Assembly: GCA_002083565.1 (NCBI GenBank) | Contig: MSXM01000063.1 | Location: 1 to 16,744, forward strand | Source of the DNA: Nitrospira sp. ST-bin4 | GTDB lineage: Bacteria; Nitrospirota; Nitrospiria; Nitrospirales; Nitrospiraceae | Reading direction: 5' to 3' | Length of the DNA stretch: 16,744 nt | In this document: positions 6,196 through 13,414 of the stretch, piece after piece | Layout of the letters: each line of letters opens with the position of its first letter | Position numbering within the stretch: the first letter of the stretch is position 1 | Position numbers and translations under genes: made by a program | The notes under the pieces: generated by a model | The model's database searches: none | The model's input: the letters and a program-made list of their open reading frames with translations, nothing else | What the model was told of the DNA's origin: nothing

Positions 6196-7257
6196 ATGCA
6201 GCGCTCAGGGCTGGACGCACTCAAGACACCGGTCACCGGACAGGGAGATCCCCACTGGGCCGCCTGGTCGGACGAGGCCCTGCTGGATCTTCCGATGTGC
6301 GAACTCCACCTGGAAATCAAAGGCGGATTTCTCGAACAGCCGATCGCCGAACTCAGCCGTGAACTGGAAGAGCGCCGCTTGCTCTTTCGCCCGCACTTCT
6401 GGATTTCGAATGAATGGTTTACGCCCGACGGCATTCCCGGCATCGCCGTCCCGTTCTACCTCGCCCATCCGCGCCTGGCAAAACTCGAACTGAGCCAGAT
6501 GCTGGAGGTGGAGGGCGGAACCCCGGAATGGTGTCTGCGCATCCTGCGTCATGAAGCCGGGCATGCAATCGAGAACGCGTACAAGATTCGCCGCAGAAAG
6601 ACACGCCAACAGATCTTCGGAAAATCCTCTCAGCGGTATCCGATGTTCTACACCCCACGGCCCTATAGCCGCAGTTTCGTCCGCCACCTGGATCTCTGGT
6701 ATGCGCAGAGCCATCCGGACGAGGATTTTGCCGAGACCTTTGCTGTCTGGCTCACACCGGACTCACTGTGGGAAGAACGGTATCGTGGCTGGCCCGTCTT
6801 GAAGAAACTGACCTACGTCGATCAGCTGATGAAGGAGCTGACGGGAGTGCCCCCTCCCGTTACTTCGCACGAGGAACTCGATCCGCTCCCCGGCTTGAAA
6901 AAAACCCTGCGCGAACATTATGAGCACAAGCGCCGGCATTACGGAGTCGAGCGGCAGTCATTGTACGATCCCGATCTTAAACGCCTGTTCTCGAACCTGC
7001 CGAGCCACTCAAGCAAGCCGAGCGCCGCGACGTTTCTGAACCGGTTTCGGCGGGAAGTGCGGCGGAAGGTTGCGAGTTGGACCGGCGAATATCAATACAC
7101 CATCAATCAGGTGCTTGAAGACATGATCCGGCGATGCCGCGAATTGGATCTTCGCGTCCCGGTGGGTGAGGAGCAAGCCAAACTCGATTTCACCATTCTG
7201 CTGACCGTCCATACCATGAACTTCTTACGAAGCGGACGGCATCGGGTGGCCCTATGA
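6196..7257 (+). CDS. Putative zinc metallopeptidase (Peptidase_Mx-like)
   Basis: Predicted gluzincin-type peptidase of 353 aa. The zinc-binding and catalytic motif H-E-A-G-H lies at residues 119-123 in L-R-H-E-A-G-H-A-I-E-N. A second conserved block H-P-D-E-D-F-A-E-T-F-A-V-W-L follows at 173-186, and E180 is the likely third zinc ligand. This pair of motifs matches what I recall of the 'putative zinc-binding metallopeptidase' family (Peptidase_Mx). There is no signal peptide or membrane segment, so it should be cytoplasmic. The C-terminal 130 residues are basic and helical with no known domain. Its last codons overlap the start of the ATP-grasp gene by four bases (ATGA), which points to a joint pathway. 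The only in-frame start is the ATG at 6196; no clear Shine-Dalgarno is seen. Substrate unknown. Confidence 0.85.
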   Translation: MQRSGLDALKTPVTGQGDPHWAAWSDEALLDLPMCELHLEIKGGFLEQPIAELSRELEERRLLFRPHFWISNEWFTPDGIPGIAVPFYLAHPRLAKLELSQMLEVEGGTPEWCLRILRHEAGHAIENAYKIRRRKTRQQIFGKSSQRYPMFYTPRPYSRSFVRHLDLWYAQSHPDEDFAETFAVWLTPDSLWEERYRGWPVLKKLTYVDQLMKELTGVPPPVTSHEELDPLPGLKKTLREHYEHKRRHYGVERQSLYDPDLKRLFSNLPSHSSKPSAATFLNRFRREVRRKVASWTGEYQYTINQVLEDMIRRCRELDLRVPVGEEQAKLDFTILLTVHTMNFLRSGRHRVAL

Positions 7258-8276
7258 AACGCCTGCGCGTGCTCGTCCTCATGCATGAAGATCTCGTCCC
7301 GCCTCAACAGACCGCGGGTTGCGACCCCAAAACGGCAGAGTGGCGGACTGAGTATGACGTCGTCACGACACTGAAGAAGCTGGGACATGACGTGCAGCCG
7401 CTCGGGGTCAAAAGCGATCTGGGAGTGATTCACAAAGCCATCGCCGAATGGAAACCGGACATTGCCTTCAACCTGCTGGAAGAATTCGACGGCGTGTCTG
7501 TCTACGATCAGCATGTGGTGTCCTATCTCGAACTCCTACGCGTGCCCTATACCGGCTGCAACCCCCGCGGGCTGATGCTGGCGCGCGACAAAGCCATCAC
7601 CAAGAAGATGCTGTCCTTTCATCGAATCCCCTATCCGGAATTCATCGAGGTGCCGCAAGGACGCGTGGTGAGACGGCCGAAGTGGCTGACGTTCCCATTG
7701 ATCGTCAAGTCGGTGAGCGAGGAAGCGTCCCTGGGAATCTCACAGGCGTCGATCGTCGAAGATGACGACAAGCTGAGCGAACGGGTAGCCTTCATTCACA
7801 GTAGCATCGGAAGCGGCGCGCTCATTGAACGATACATCGAAGGCCGTGAGTTTTATGTCGGGGTGATCGGAAACAGTCACCTCCATGTGCTCCCGGTCTG
7901 GGAACTCATCATGGACAAACTGCCGGACGACGCCAGACGGATCGCAACCGAACGGGTGAAATGGAGCCGGACATACCAGAAAAAATATGGGATCACCTCA
8001 CGCGAAGCCAAGAACCTTCCACCGGGGAAAGCCGAAGAAATCCAACATTTGGCCAAACGGATCTACCGGGCGCTTGGTCTGAACGGGTATGCGCGGATTG
8101 ACATGCGGATGGACGCAGAGGGGCAGCTGTATGTCCTGGAAGCCAATCCGAATCCGCAGATCGCGCACGACGAGGATTTCGCCGACTCAGCGGAAAAGGC
8201 GAACTACCACTACCAGGAGCTGTTGCAGGAAATCCTGAACGTCGGCCTTCGCTGGCGTCCTGCCAAAGCGGCGTGA
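7254..8276 (+). CDS. ATP-grasp ligase, D-alanine-D-alanine ligase-like
   Basis: ATP-grasp enzymes join a carboxylate to an amine or thiol through an acyl-phosphate. This 340-aa protein has an N-terminal substrate domain with N-L-L-E-E-F-D-G near 73-80, and the P-Y-T-G-C-N block near 98-103. ATP-binding segments follow around K114 and at P-L-I-V-K-S-V (148-154, K152), with hinge residues I-E-R-Y-I-E-G-R-E (191-199). The metal-binding end is R-I-D at 281-283 and E-A-N-P-N-P at 296-301. Canonical Ddl has E-x-N-(T/S)-x-P-G at this last site and then a serine that contacts D-Ala. Here N-P-N-P-Q-I-A-H differs, so the substrate is probably not D-Ala-D-Ala. It is translationally coupled to the metallopeptidase upstream. 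It is best read as a peptide or amino-acid ligase of unknown product. Confidence 0.88.
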   Translation: MKRLRVLVLMHEDLVPPQQTAGCDPKTAEWRTEYDVVTTLKKLGHDVQPLGVKSDLGVIHKAIAEWKPDIAFNLLEEFDGVSVYDQHVVSYLELLRVPYTGCNPRGLMLARDKAITKKMLSFHRIPYPEFIEVPQGRVVRRPKWLTFPLIVKSVSEEASLGISQASIVEDDDKLSERVAFIHSSIGSGALIERYIEGREFYVGVIGNSHLHVLPVWELIMDKLPDDARRIATERVKWSRTYQKKYGITSREAKNLPPGKAEEIQHLAKRIYRALGLNGYARIDMRMDAEGQLYVLEANPNPQIAHDEDFADSAEKANYHYQELLQEILNVGLRWRPAKAA

Positions 8277-8299
8277 CGCGCGGCACGTCTGCACGCGCG
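8277..8299. repeat. GC-rich hairpin at the end of the ATP-grasp gene
   Basis: CGCGCG (8277-8282) and CGCGCG (8294-8299) form a 6-bp stem around 11 bases, directly after the TGA stop. There is no T-run. Without the adjacent repeat element it would also lie just beyond the stop of the convergent barrel gene, so it may serve as a shared transcription end. Confidence 0.3.
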
Positions 8300-8302
8300 C
8301 GC

Positions 8303-8496
8303 TAGCCCGCAATATTCATGACGGTTCGTCACGAAATCGCTGAGCCGCGTGGCGAGAGCGGCGCGCGGAGCCCGGAGAACCTGAGGCGTACTCATGCAGT
8401 ACGTCGAAGGTCCGAGGGGCGAGCCCGCCGACCGAAGGCGTGTCGCAGCAGCGGATCGGCGATTGCAGTAGAAGCGCTCATGAATAATGCGGGCTA
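8303..8496. mobile_element. MITE-like element with 19-bp terminal inverted repeats
   Basis: Left end TAGCCCGCAATATTCATGA (8303-8321) and right end TCATGAATAATGCGGGCTA (8478-8496) are inverted copies with 18 of 19 matches. The outermost base pair on each side is TA, as expected for a TA target duplication of IS630/Tc1-mariner-type transposition. The 194-bp body has no coding capacity. Near its centre CGTACT-CATGC-AGTACG (8387-8403) forms a hairpin. Weaker symmetry extends between them (for example AATCGC near both ends), so the whole element could fold back on itself. No transposase lies in the window, so it would be non-autonomous. The right TA coincides with the stop codon of the barrel gene. 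Confidence 0.75.
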
Positions 8497-9045
8497 AGGT
8501 CCCCACCGGAAACCGAACATCAGCGCCACGCTCGTTTTGTCTTCTTCGCGGAGAGCGGGAGTCAGATCGATATTGTGCAGATTCACAATCACCGTCGAAG
8601 CCAGGGCAATATTGTGGACGACCTGGTATTCGAGCGAGAGCCCGATCGGGATGTACCAACTCGTGTCGCTTTCATCGATGCGCCCCCGCCCGATTCCACG
8701 GTCAAGACCGACGTGCATCAAGCCGAAGCCGGTGAAGGGGACCAGGTTGATGCCGTTGTTGAAACGGAGATGATACTTCGCAACACCCGCAAAAGAGATT
8801 TGGAAAAGATCTCCTGTCGGAGTAATCTGCATCATCGGGCCGAACGAAAAGTTCCGATCGGGGTAATAGTCGACATTGAACCCGAGATTGAAGACGGTGT
8901 CGTGAACGGTACCGGCAGTAAAGCCCAGATCAGTCCCGGCCCCCCAGCGGTTCTCATCCGAAAAGGCCGGCGAGACAAACGTGCCGAGCCAGAGCAATCC
9001 CGCAAGTGTCACACTGAGAAATTTTCGACAGTCCGCTATGCGCAT
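8494..9045 (-). CDS. Small outer-membrane beta-barrel protein, exported (183 aa)
   Basis: The start at 9045 is set by GAGGTG five bases upstream. It gives a signal peptide: basic M-R-I-A-D-C-R-K, a hydrophobic core F-L-S-V-T-L-A-G-L-L-W-L-G, and a likely cut after S-P-A-F-S (about residue 29). The mature part is built of alternating hydrophobic and polar strands rich in glycine and aromatics, for example V-F-N-L-G-F-N-V-D-Y-Y-P and G-L-S-L-E-Y-Q-V-V. It ends A-L-M-F-G-F-R-W-G-P. This is the pattern of an eight-strand OmpW/OmpA-like barrel. The terminal residue is proline, though barrels usually end in an aromatic. Its TAG stop is formed by the TA of the adjacent repeat element. Function (pore, stability or sensing) is not evident. 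A 46-residue longer reading from 9183 is unlikely. Confidence 0.8.
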   Translation of the reverse strand: MRIADCRKFLSVTLAGLLWLGTFVSPAFSDENRWGAGTDLGFTAGTVHDTVFNLGFNVDYYPDRNFSFGPMMQITPTGDLFQISFAGVAKYHLRFNNGINLVPFTGFGLMHVGLDRGIGRGRIDESDTSWYIPIGLSLEYQVVHNIALASTVIVNLHNIDLTPALREEDKTSVALMFGFRWGP

Positions 9046-9050
9046 GACGA

Positions 9051-9056
9051 CACCTC
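9051..9056 (-). promoter_or_regulatory. Ribosome binding site of the barrel gene
   Basis: GAGGTG on the minus strand lies five bases before the ATG at 9045. It decides for the start that begins with a signal peptide. Confidence 0.7.
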
Positions 9057-9168
9057 GCTCAACATGGGCCGACTCTAACACAGCACCTATAGACGGACAA
9101 GCCGCTTGAGCAGCGGACAGACCGTGCAGTATCCTCCCCGCAGCCGAACCGAATGAGGTGAATCGATC

Positions 9169-9651
9169 ATGACTCCCGCACAAGCCGCGGCCGCGTTGCT
9201 CCAGGCGATGCCGCAGCCCCCATCCTTCGCGCAGCTTGAAGAATATGGACTCACCGCATCTGCCTCGACGGCTCGGGCGATTTCGCGAGAAATCCTCTCA
9301 TTGAATCTGTACTGGATTATGGCCGCCATCGACGCGCACATTCCGATGAAGTATCAGGGTGCGATCCGGGAAACCCTATTGGAATCGATCAAGACGACCT
9401 GGTGGGCATCGGGGCAACTCGGTCCCGGCCCCTGGGACTCCTATCAAACAGAATTGGACGAGCGGCGCGCCCGGTACAGCCGACTCGTCGATCACGAAGG
9501 CCTGAGCCACATGGCGGTGAGCGCCGAAGCCGCATCGCAGATCGAGAATCAGGGCATCATCCCCTTTGAAGAGCGGGACAAGTTACTGGTCCTCATGATC
9601 GACTATGCACCGGCAGCGGAATACGGCAGGCTGCTCGAGGAGGTGGGCTAG
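9169..9651 (+). CDS. Unrecognised 160-aa soluble protein
   Basis: No family is recognised. The protein is predicted to be soluble and mostly helical, acidic to neutral, with no signal peptide, membrane helix, cysteine or obvious catalytic motif. Notable stretches are an alanine-rich start (M-T-P-A-Q-A-A-A-A-L-L-Q-A-M), a W-W and P-G-P-W patch near residues 78-89, and an E-E-R-D-K-L-L-V-L-M-I-D-Y helix near the end. GAGGTG (9155-9160) precedes the ATG by eight bases, and third positions are GC-rich, so it is a real gene. It diverges from the barrel gene across 123 bases and converges tightly with gpmA (12-base gap). The arrangement gives no clear functional hint. Confidence 0.82.
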   Translation: MTPAQAAAALLQAMPQPPSFAQLEEYGLTASASTARAISREILSLNLYWIMAAIDAHIPMKYQGAIRETLLESIKTTWWASGQLGPGPWDSYQTELDERRARYSRLVDHEGLSHMAVSAEAASQIENQGIIPFEERDKLLVLMIDYAPAAEYGRLLEEVG

Positions 9652-9663
9652 TGTGAGGCCCGC

Positions 9664-10269
9664 TCAGAGATACCGGTGCGAGAGCACCTTGCCGCTGTTG
9701 TCGAGTTCGTACAAGAGCGGCGCGCCGGTGGGAATGTTCAACTCCAGGACCTGCTCCTTCGACAATTGCTCCAACTGCATCACCAGCGCGCGAAGACTGT
9801 TGCCATGCGCCGCAATCAAAATGGTTTCACCCTTGAGAACACAGGGTTTGATCCTGGTGTCGTAATAGGGCAGGACCCGCTCCGCCGTATCTTTCAGGCT
9901 TTCTCCGCCAGGCGGACGTACATCGTAGCTTCGCCTCCAGATCTTGACCTGTGCGTCTCCGTATTTCGTCGCCGTCTCGGCCTTGTTCAACCCCTGCAAC
10001 TCTCCATACATCCGTTCGTTCAAGGCCTTGTCTTTTTCAATAGGAATGGCCGTTTGTCCGATGGCCTCCAACACGAACCGCAAGGTCTCGTTCGCGCGGC
10101 TCAGGACAGAGGTGAACGCACGGTCGAATGTGAACCCCTTGAGTTTGTCTCCGGCGTTCTTAGCCTCTTCAACACCGCGCGGGGAGAGCGGCACATCGAC
10201 CCAGCCAGTGAAGCGGTTTTCCAGATTCCATTGCGATTCGCCGTGACGGAGCAGGACCAGCCGAGCCAT
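9664..10269 (-). CDS. gpmA: 2,3-bisphosphoglycerate-dependent phosphoglycerate mutase
   Basis: Interconverts 3- and 2-phosphoglycerate in glycolysis and gluconeogenesis through a phosphohistidine. The catalytic L-R-H-G-E motif stands at residues 7-11 (H9 is the phospho-acceptor). The family string G-W-x-D-V-P-L-S-P-R-G follows, then S-R-A-N (R58), L-N-E-R-M-Y-G-E-L-Q-G (E85 as acid/base) and A-A-H-G-N-S-L-R (H155). The set is complete. At 201 residues it belongs to the short type rather than the roughly 250-residue enterobacterial type. AGAGGA is seven bases before the ATG. It follows the zinc-ribbon membrane gene on the same strand after about 67 bases. Cytoplasmic. Confidence 0.96.
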   Translation of the reverse strand: MARLVLLRHGESQWNLENRFTGWVDVPLSPRGVEEAKNAGDKLKGFTFDRAFTSVLSRANETLRFVLEAIGQTAIPIEKDKALNERMYGELQGLNKAETATKYGDAQVKIWRRSYDVRPPGGESLKDTAERVLPYYDTRIKPCVLKGETILIAAHGNSLRALVMQLEQLSKEQVLELNIPTGAPLLYELDNSGKVLSHRYL

Positions 10270-10336
10270 GATACGTTCCTCTCAATGGATGATAATCAGG
10301 GATCCGGAGCCGGCCCCAGAATACTGGATTGCGACT

Positions 10337-11077
10337 TCAAGTCAAGCCGGTAATAACACGCGACCTGCCATCCCATTGACCCTCTGATCCGGGAATACTC
10401 GGGGCGGCAGAACAACTGATCCTCGCCACGCTCGTCACGGTCCCCGATCTGGCAGGCTTTACCGGAAGCTGGTCGGAATCCGGCGGACCCTCTTGCACCA
10501 TCTTGATGAGCGTCATCATAAAGAGTAGGTAAAATGCCACGCCGACCCAGATGACGTAGGGTTGCACTCCACCCGCTTCTTTGAGCGCCTGCTCTTGCTC
10601 CGGTTGATTCAGCTGACCGGCCTTCTTGATCTCGCCGATCTGTTCGCGACAATGCCAATAGTACAAGTAATTCCCCGTTGCTCCTGCGATGACACTCCAA
10701 ACAAGGCCCGAGGAGACATCCCCCGTCATATAGGTCGAAATCATGGGGCCCACGGCATAGACGAACGCATGGAGGTACATTTTCCGATAGAGAAACCAGA
10801 GAAAGGAGATGAAGAGAAATGCGGGCCAGTTCCAAGACAGGGCAAATTTTGGCTGGCCGTTCGCTGAAAACTTCTTGAACTGAACCAGGTACCGATCGGC
10901 ATTGGGACCGATAAATTGCCGCCAGAGTGATTCTTCATCCGGGATCGGCGGGGGCGATGCAGTGACGGGGTCGGAAACCGGCTCTGCGGCGGCGGTTGTG
11001 TCGAGGGAAGTCCCGCACTGATGACAGAAGGCAGCGTCGTCTGGATTCTGTTGGTTGCACCGGCTACACAACTTCAT
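10337..11077 (-). CDS. Zinc-ribbon membrane protein, DUF2628-like (246 aa)
   Basis: The N-terminus is a zinc ribbon with C4-x2-C7 and C18-x2-C21 (K-L-C-S-R-C ... F-C-H-Q-C-G). A proline-rich linker follows, then a region starting W-R-Q-F-I-G-P-N-A-D-R-Y and hydrophobic helices (L-S-W-N-W-P-A-F-L-F-I-S-F-L-W-F-L-Y-R-K-M-Y and later segments). The N-W-x-A-F-x-x-x-x-x-W-x-x-Y-R-K-M-Y string is typical of DUF2628 membrane proteins. Function unknown. ATG at 11077 is preferred because it starts right before the ribbon; a GTG at 11095 is possible. Neither has a strong Shine-Dalgarno. The last 37 residues are low-complexity S/G/R/T, while the overlapping -1 frame reads better there, so the end may be frameshifted. 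Confidence 0.78.
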   Translation of the reverse strand: MKLCSRCNQQNPDDAAFCHQCGTSLDTTAAAEPVSDPVTASPPPIPDEESLWRQFIGPNADRYLVQFKKFSANGQPKFALSWNWPAFLFISFLWFLYRKMYLHAFVYAVGPMISTYMTGDVSSGLVWSVIAGATGNYLYYWHCREQIGEIKKAGQLNQPEQEQALKEAGGVQPYVIWVGVAFYLLFMMTLIKMVQEGPPDSDQLPVKPARSGTVTSVARISCSAAPSIPGSEGQWDGRSRVITGLT

Positions 11078-11212
11078 TGTCGCGCAGCTTATCACACTCG
11101 GAAGCGATAGAGCTGCCCCTTCGGTCCCGACCTATTGTCCCCCGCCGCCCTTATTGCTTTCACTTCGACCCTGTGCTAACTTCCCTTTCTTTCTAATGGG
11201 ATACGTAGTGTC

Positions 11213-12400
11213 ATGCCAACCCAAGATTTGAAAGACAACGCGGCCAAATACCTGATGCAGACCTACACGCGTCAGCCGATCTCGATTGTTCGAGGTCGTG
11301 GCGCGAAGGTGTATGACATGGAAGGCCGGGAGTATCTCGATTTTGTCGGCGGCATCGCCGTCAATCTGCTGGGCCACGGGCATCCGGACCTCGTCCAGGC
11401 CATCCAACAGCAAGCGGCACAACTGATCCACGTGTCGAACCTCTACTACACGGAACCGCAAGTCACATTGGCAAAAATTCTCGTCGAGCACTCCTTTGCC
11501 GACCGCGCGTTCTTCTGCAACAGCGGCGCGGAAGCCAATGAAGCCGCCATCAAGCTCGCACGGCGCTATGCGCACATGAAATACGGCGAGAGCCGGTTCG
11601 AAATCATCACGATGAAGAATTCATTCCATGGCAGGACGCTGGCCATGATCACCGCTACAGGGCAAGACAAGGTTCAGAAGGGTTTCGAGCCGCTGATGCC
11701 GGGGTTTTCCTACGCGCCATTCAACGACATGGCTGCGATCGAAGCCATGGCCGGGGAGCGGACTGCCGGCATTATGCTGGAACCGGTGCAAGGCGAAGGC
11801 GGGGTGCATGTAGCCGGCCGCGAATACCTCACGCGCCTTCGGGAATTCTGTACGACACACGATATCCTGCTCATTTTCGACGAAGTGCAAACCGGGATGG
11901 GCAGAACCGGCACGCTCTTCGCCTATGAGCAATTGGGAGTAGCGCCCGACATCATGACCCTGGCCAAGGGGTTGGGCGGCGGGGTTCCGATCGGAGCCTG
12001 CCTGGCCAAGGAGCCGGTTGCGGCGGCATTTTCGGCTGGCGCCCACGCGTCTACCTTTGGCGGAAATCCGCTGGCCTGCGCCGCGGCAGTGGCCGTATGT
12101 CGGGCGCTGCTTGAAGGACATGTCTTGGATCGAGTCAAGCCGATGGGCGACTACCTGGCCAACGCCTTGACTGAGTGCAAAGCCCGCCATCACGTCGTAC
12201 GGGACGTCCGCGGTATCGGCCTTCTGCAGGGCATGGAATTGGACATCGATGCCAAAACGGTGGTTGCCGAGGCCTTATCGCGCGGCGTGCTCATCAATGC
12301 GGCAGGCGAGCGGGTGCTGCGATTTGTGCCTCCGCTGGTGATCACCACACAGGAAATCGACCAGCTGATCGACACGTTGAACGCGATCTTCACCCGGTGA
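11213..12400 (+). CDS. argD: Acetylornithine aminotransferase ArgD
   Basis: PLP enzyme that moves an amino group from glutamate to N-acetylglutamate 5-semialdehyde to make N-acetylornithine; family members may also serve lysine synthesis as succinyl-DAP aminotransferase. The 395 aa are the usual length. Visible landmarks are the G-G-I-A-V-N-x-L-G-H-x-H-P segment (47-59), the PLP phosphate-binding N-S-G-A-E-A-N-E (103-110), S-F-H-G-R-T (137-142), D-E-V-Q-T-G (223-228), and the Schiff-base lysine K252 in L-A-K-G-L-G-G-G-V-P-I-G-A. It is the first gene of the arg-lys operon; the 117-base gap to the divergent zinc-ribbon gene should hold the operon promoter. A weak candidate is TTGCTT at 11154 with GCTAAC about 16 bases on. 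argF begins right after its stop. Confidence 0.97.
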   Translation: MPTQDLKDNAAKYLMQTYTRQPISIVRGRGAKVYDMEGREYLDFVGGIAVNLLGHGHPDLVQAIQQQAAQLIHVSNLYYTEPQVTLAKILVEHSFADRAFFCNSGAEANEAAIKLARRYAHMKYGESRFEIITMKNSFHGRTLAMITATGQDKVQKGFEPLMPGFSYAPFNDMAAIEAMAGERTAGIMLEPVQGEGGVHVAGREYLTRLREFCTTHDILLIFDEVQTGMGRTGTLFAYEQLGVAPDIMTLAKGLGGGVPIGACLAKEPVAAAFSAGAHASTFGGNPLACAAAVAVCRALLEGHVLDRVKPMGDYLANALTECKARHHVVRDVRGIGLLQGMELDIDAKTVVAEALSRGVLINAAGERVLRFVPPLVITTQEIDQLIDTLNAIFTR

Positions 12401-13402
12401 ATGATGATAGAAAACAATACCCCTCGCATGACCAAGCAGCCTCACCAGAGACCACGCAGGCCCGGCTACGCCAAAGATCTTCTGGACGTGGCGGCCATGC
12501 CGCGCAAGCAAATCGATGATTTGCTGCGCCTGGCGGCCTCGCTGAAAACCAAGCAGCGCCGATCGACGCCCCATCGGCTCTTGCCCGGCAAGACACTGGG
12601 GCTGTTGTTCCAAAAGCCGTCGACACGCACCAGAGTGTCGTTCGAAGCCGGCATGAATCAGCTGGGAGGCCATGCTCTGGTGCTTCCCATGGGAGACATT
12701 CAGCTCTCGCGTGGAGAAACGGTCTCGGACACGGCGCGTGTGCTCTCTCGTTACTTGGATGGAATCGTGATTCGAACCTACGACCACGCCGTCGTCGAGG
12801 AATGGGCGGCAGAAGCCAGTATGCCGGTGATCAACGGGCTGACAGACCATAGCCATCCATGCCAAGCGCTGTCCGATCTCCTGACGATTCAGGAAGTCAA
12901 AGGCCGGCTCAAGGGACTGACCCTTGCGTACATCGGAGACGGGAACAACGTCGCCAATTCTCTCATCGAAGCAGGCGTCAAAATGGGCATGCGGGTCGTC
13001 GCCGGATGTCCGGCCGGTTATCAACCGGATCAACACGTCATCGACCGGGCGATCGTCGAAGCAGAAGCCACCGGCGGCGCGGTCGAGATCCTGGAAAATC
13101 CCCAGGTCGCAGTGAAGGAAGCGGACGTGATCTACACCGATGTCTGGATCAGTATGGGGCGCGAACGTGAACAGGCAAGGAGGCTGAAAATCCTGGCCTC
13201 CTATCAACTCAACGGACGGCTGCTGCAACGGGCCAAACCGGATGCCATCGTCATGCATTGTTTACCGGCCCATCGTGGAGAAGAGATCGCGGCAGACGTA
13301 CTCGACGGGCCACAGTCGGTCGTCATCGATCAGGCGGAAAACCGGCTGCACATGCAGAAAGCGATTTTGGTGCAGCTGCTCACTCGACAGAAAGGCGGAT
13401 AG
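12401..13402 (+). CDS. argF: Ornithine carbamoyltransferase ArgF
   Basis: Makes citrulline from ornithine and carbamoyl phosphate. The carbamoyl-phosphate site S-T-R-T-R is at residues 74-78 in K-P-S-T-R-T-R-V-S-F-E. H-P-C-Q at 152-155, the D-V-W-I-S-M-G ornithine-loop string at 247-253 and the catalytic H-C-L-P at 286-289 are all present. The serine-methionine-glycine loop marks it as ornithine-specific rather than aspartate-specific. The ATG follows the argD stop with no gap. The first 20 or so residues are a basic, proline-containing extension before the usual start of the fold, so the in-frame ATG at 12428 is a possible alternative. Neither has a clear Shine-Dalgarno; coupling to argD is likely. 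Confidence 0.97.
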   Translation: MMIENNTPRMTKQPHQRPRRPGYAKDLLDVAAMPRKQIDDLLRLAASLKTKQRRSTPHRLLPGKTLGLLFQKPSTRTRVSFEAGMNQLGGHALVLPMGDIQLSRGETVSDTARVLSRYLDGIVIRTYDHAVVEEWAAEASMPVINGLTDHSHPCQALSDLLTIQEVKGRLKGLTLAYIGDGNNVANSLIEAGVKMGMRVVAGCPAGYQPDQHVIDRAIVEAEATGGAVEILENPQVAVKEADVIYTDVWISMGREREQARRLKILASYQLNGRLLQRAKPDAIVMHCLPAHRGEEIAADVLDGPQSVVIDQAENRLHMQKAILVQLLTRQKGG

Positions 13403-13414
13403 TCCGAAACCATC

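Noticed and set aside
9102..9116. Short hairpin CCGCT-TGAGC-AGCGG between divergent genes
   Set aside because: Only five pairs, no T-run and no supporting feature; expected by chance in GC-rich DNA.
8494..9183. Longer barrel protein starting at 9183
   Set aside because: It would bury the signal peptide 46 residues in, while GAGGTG sits correctly before the ATG at 9045.
12275..13258. Long minus-strand open frame (about 327 codons) opposite argF
   Set aside because: It is antisense to a gene with complete catalytic motifs; its translation is rich in H, R, D and Q without any domain. It is a codon-bias shadow.
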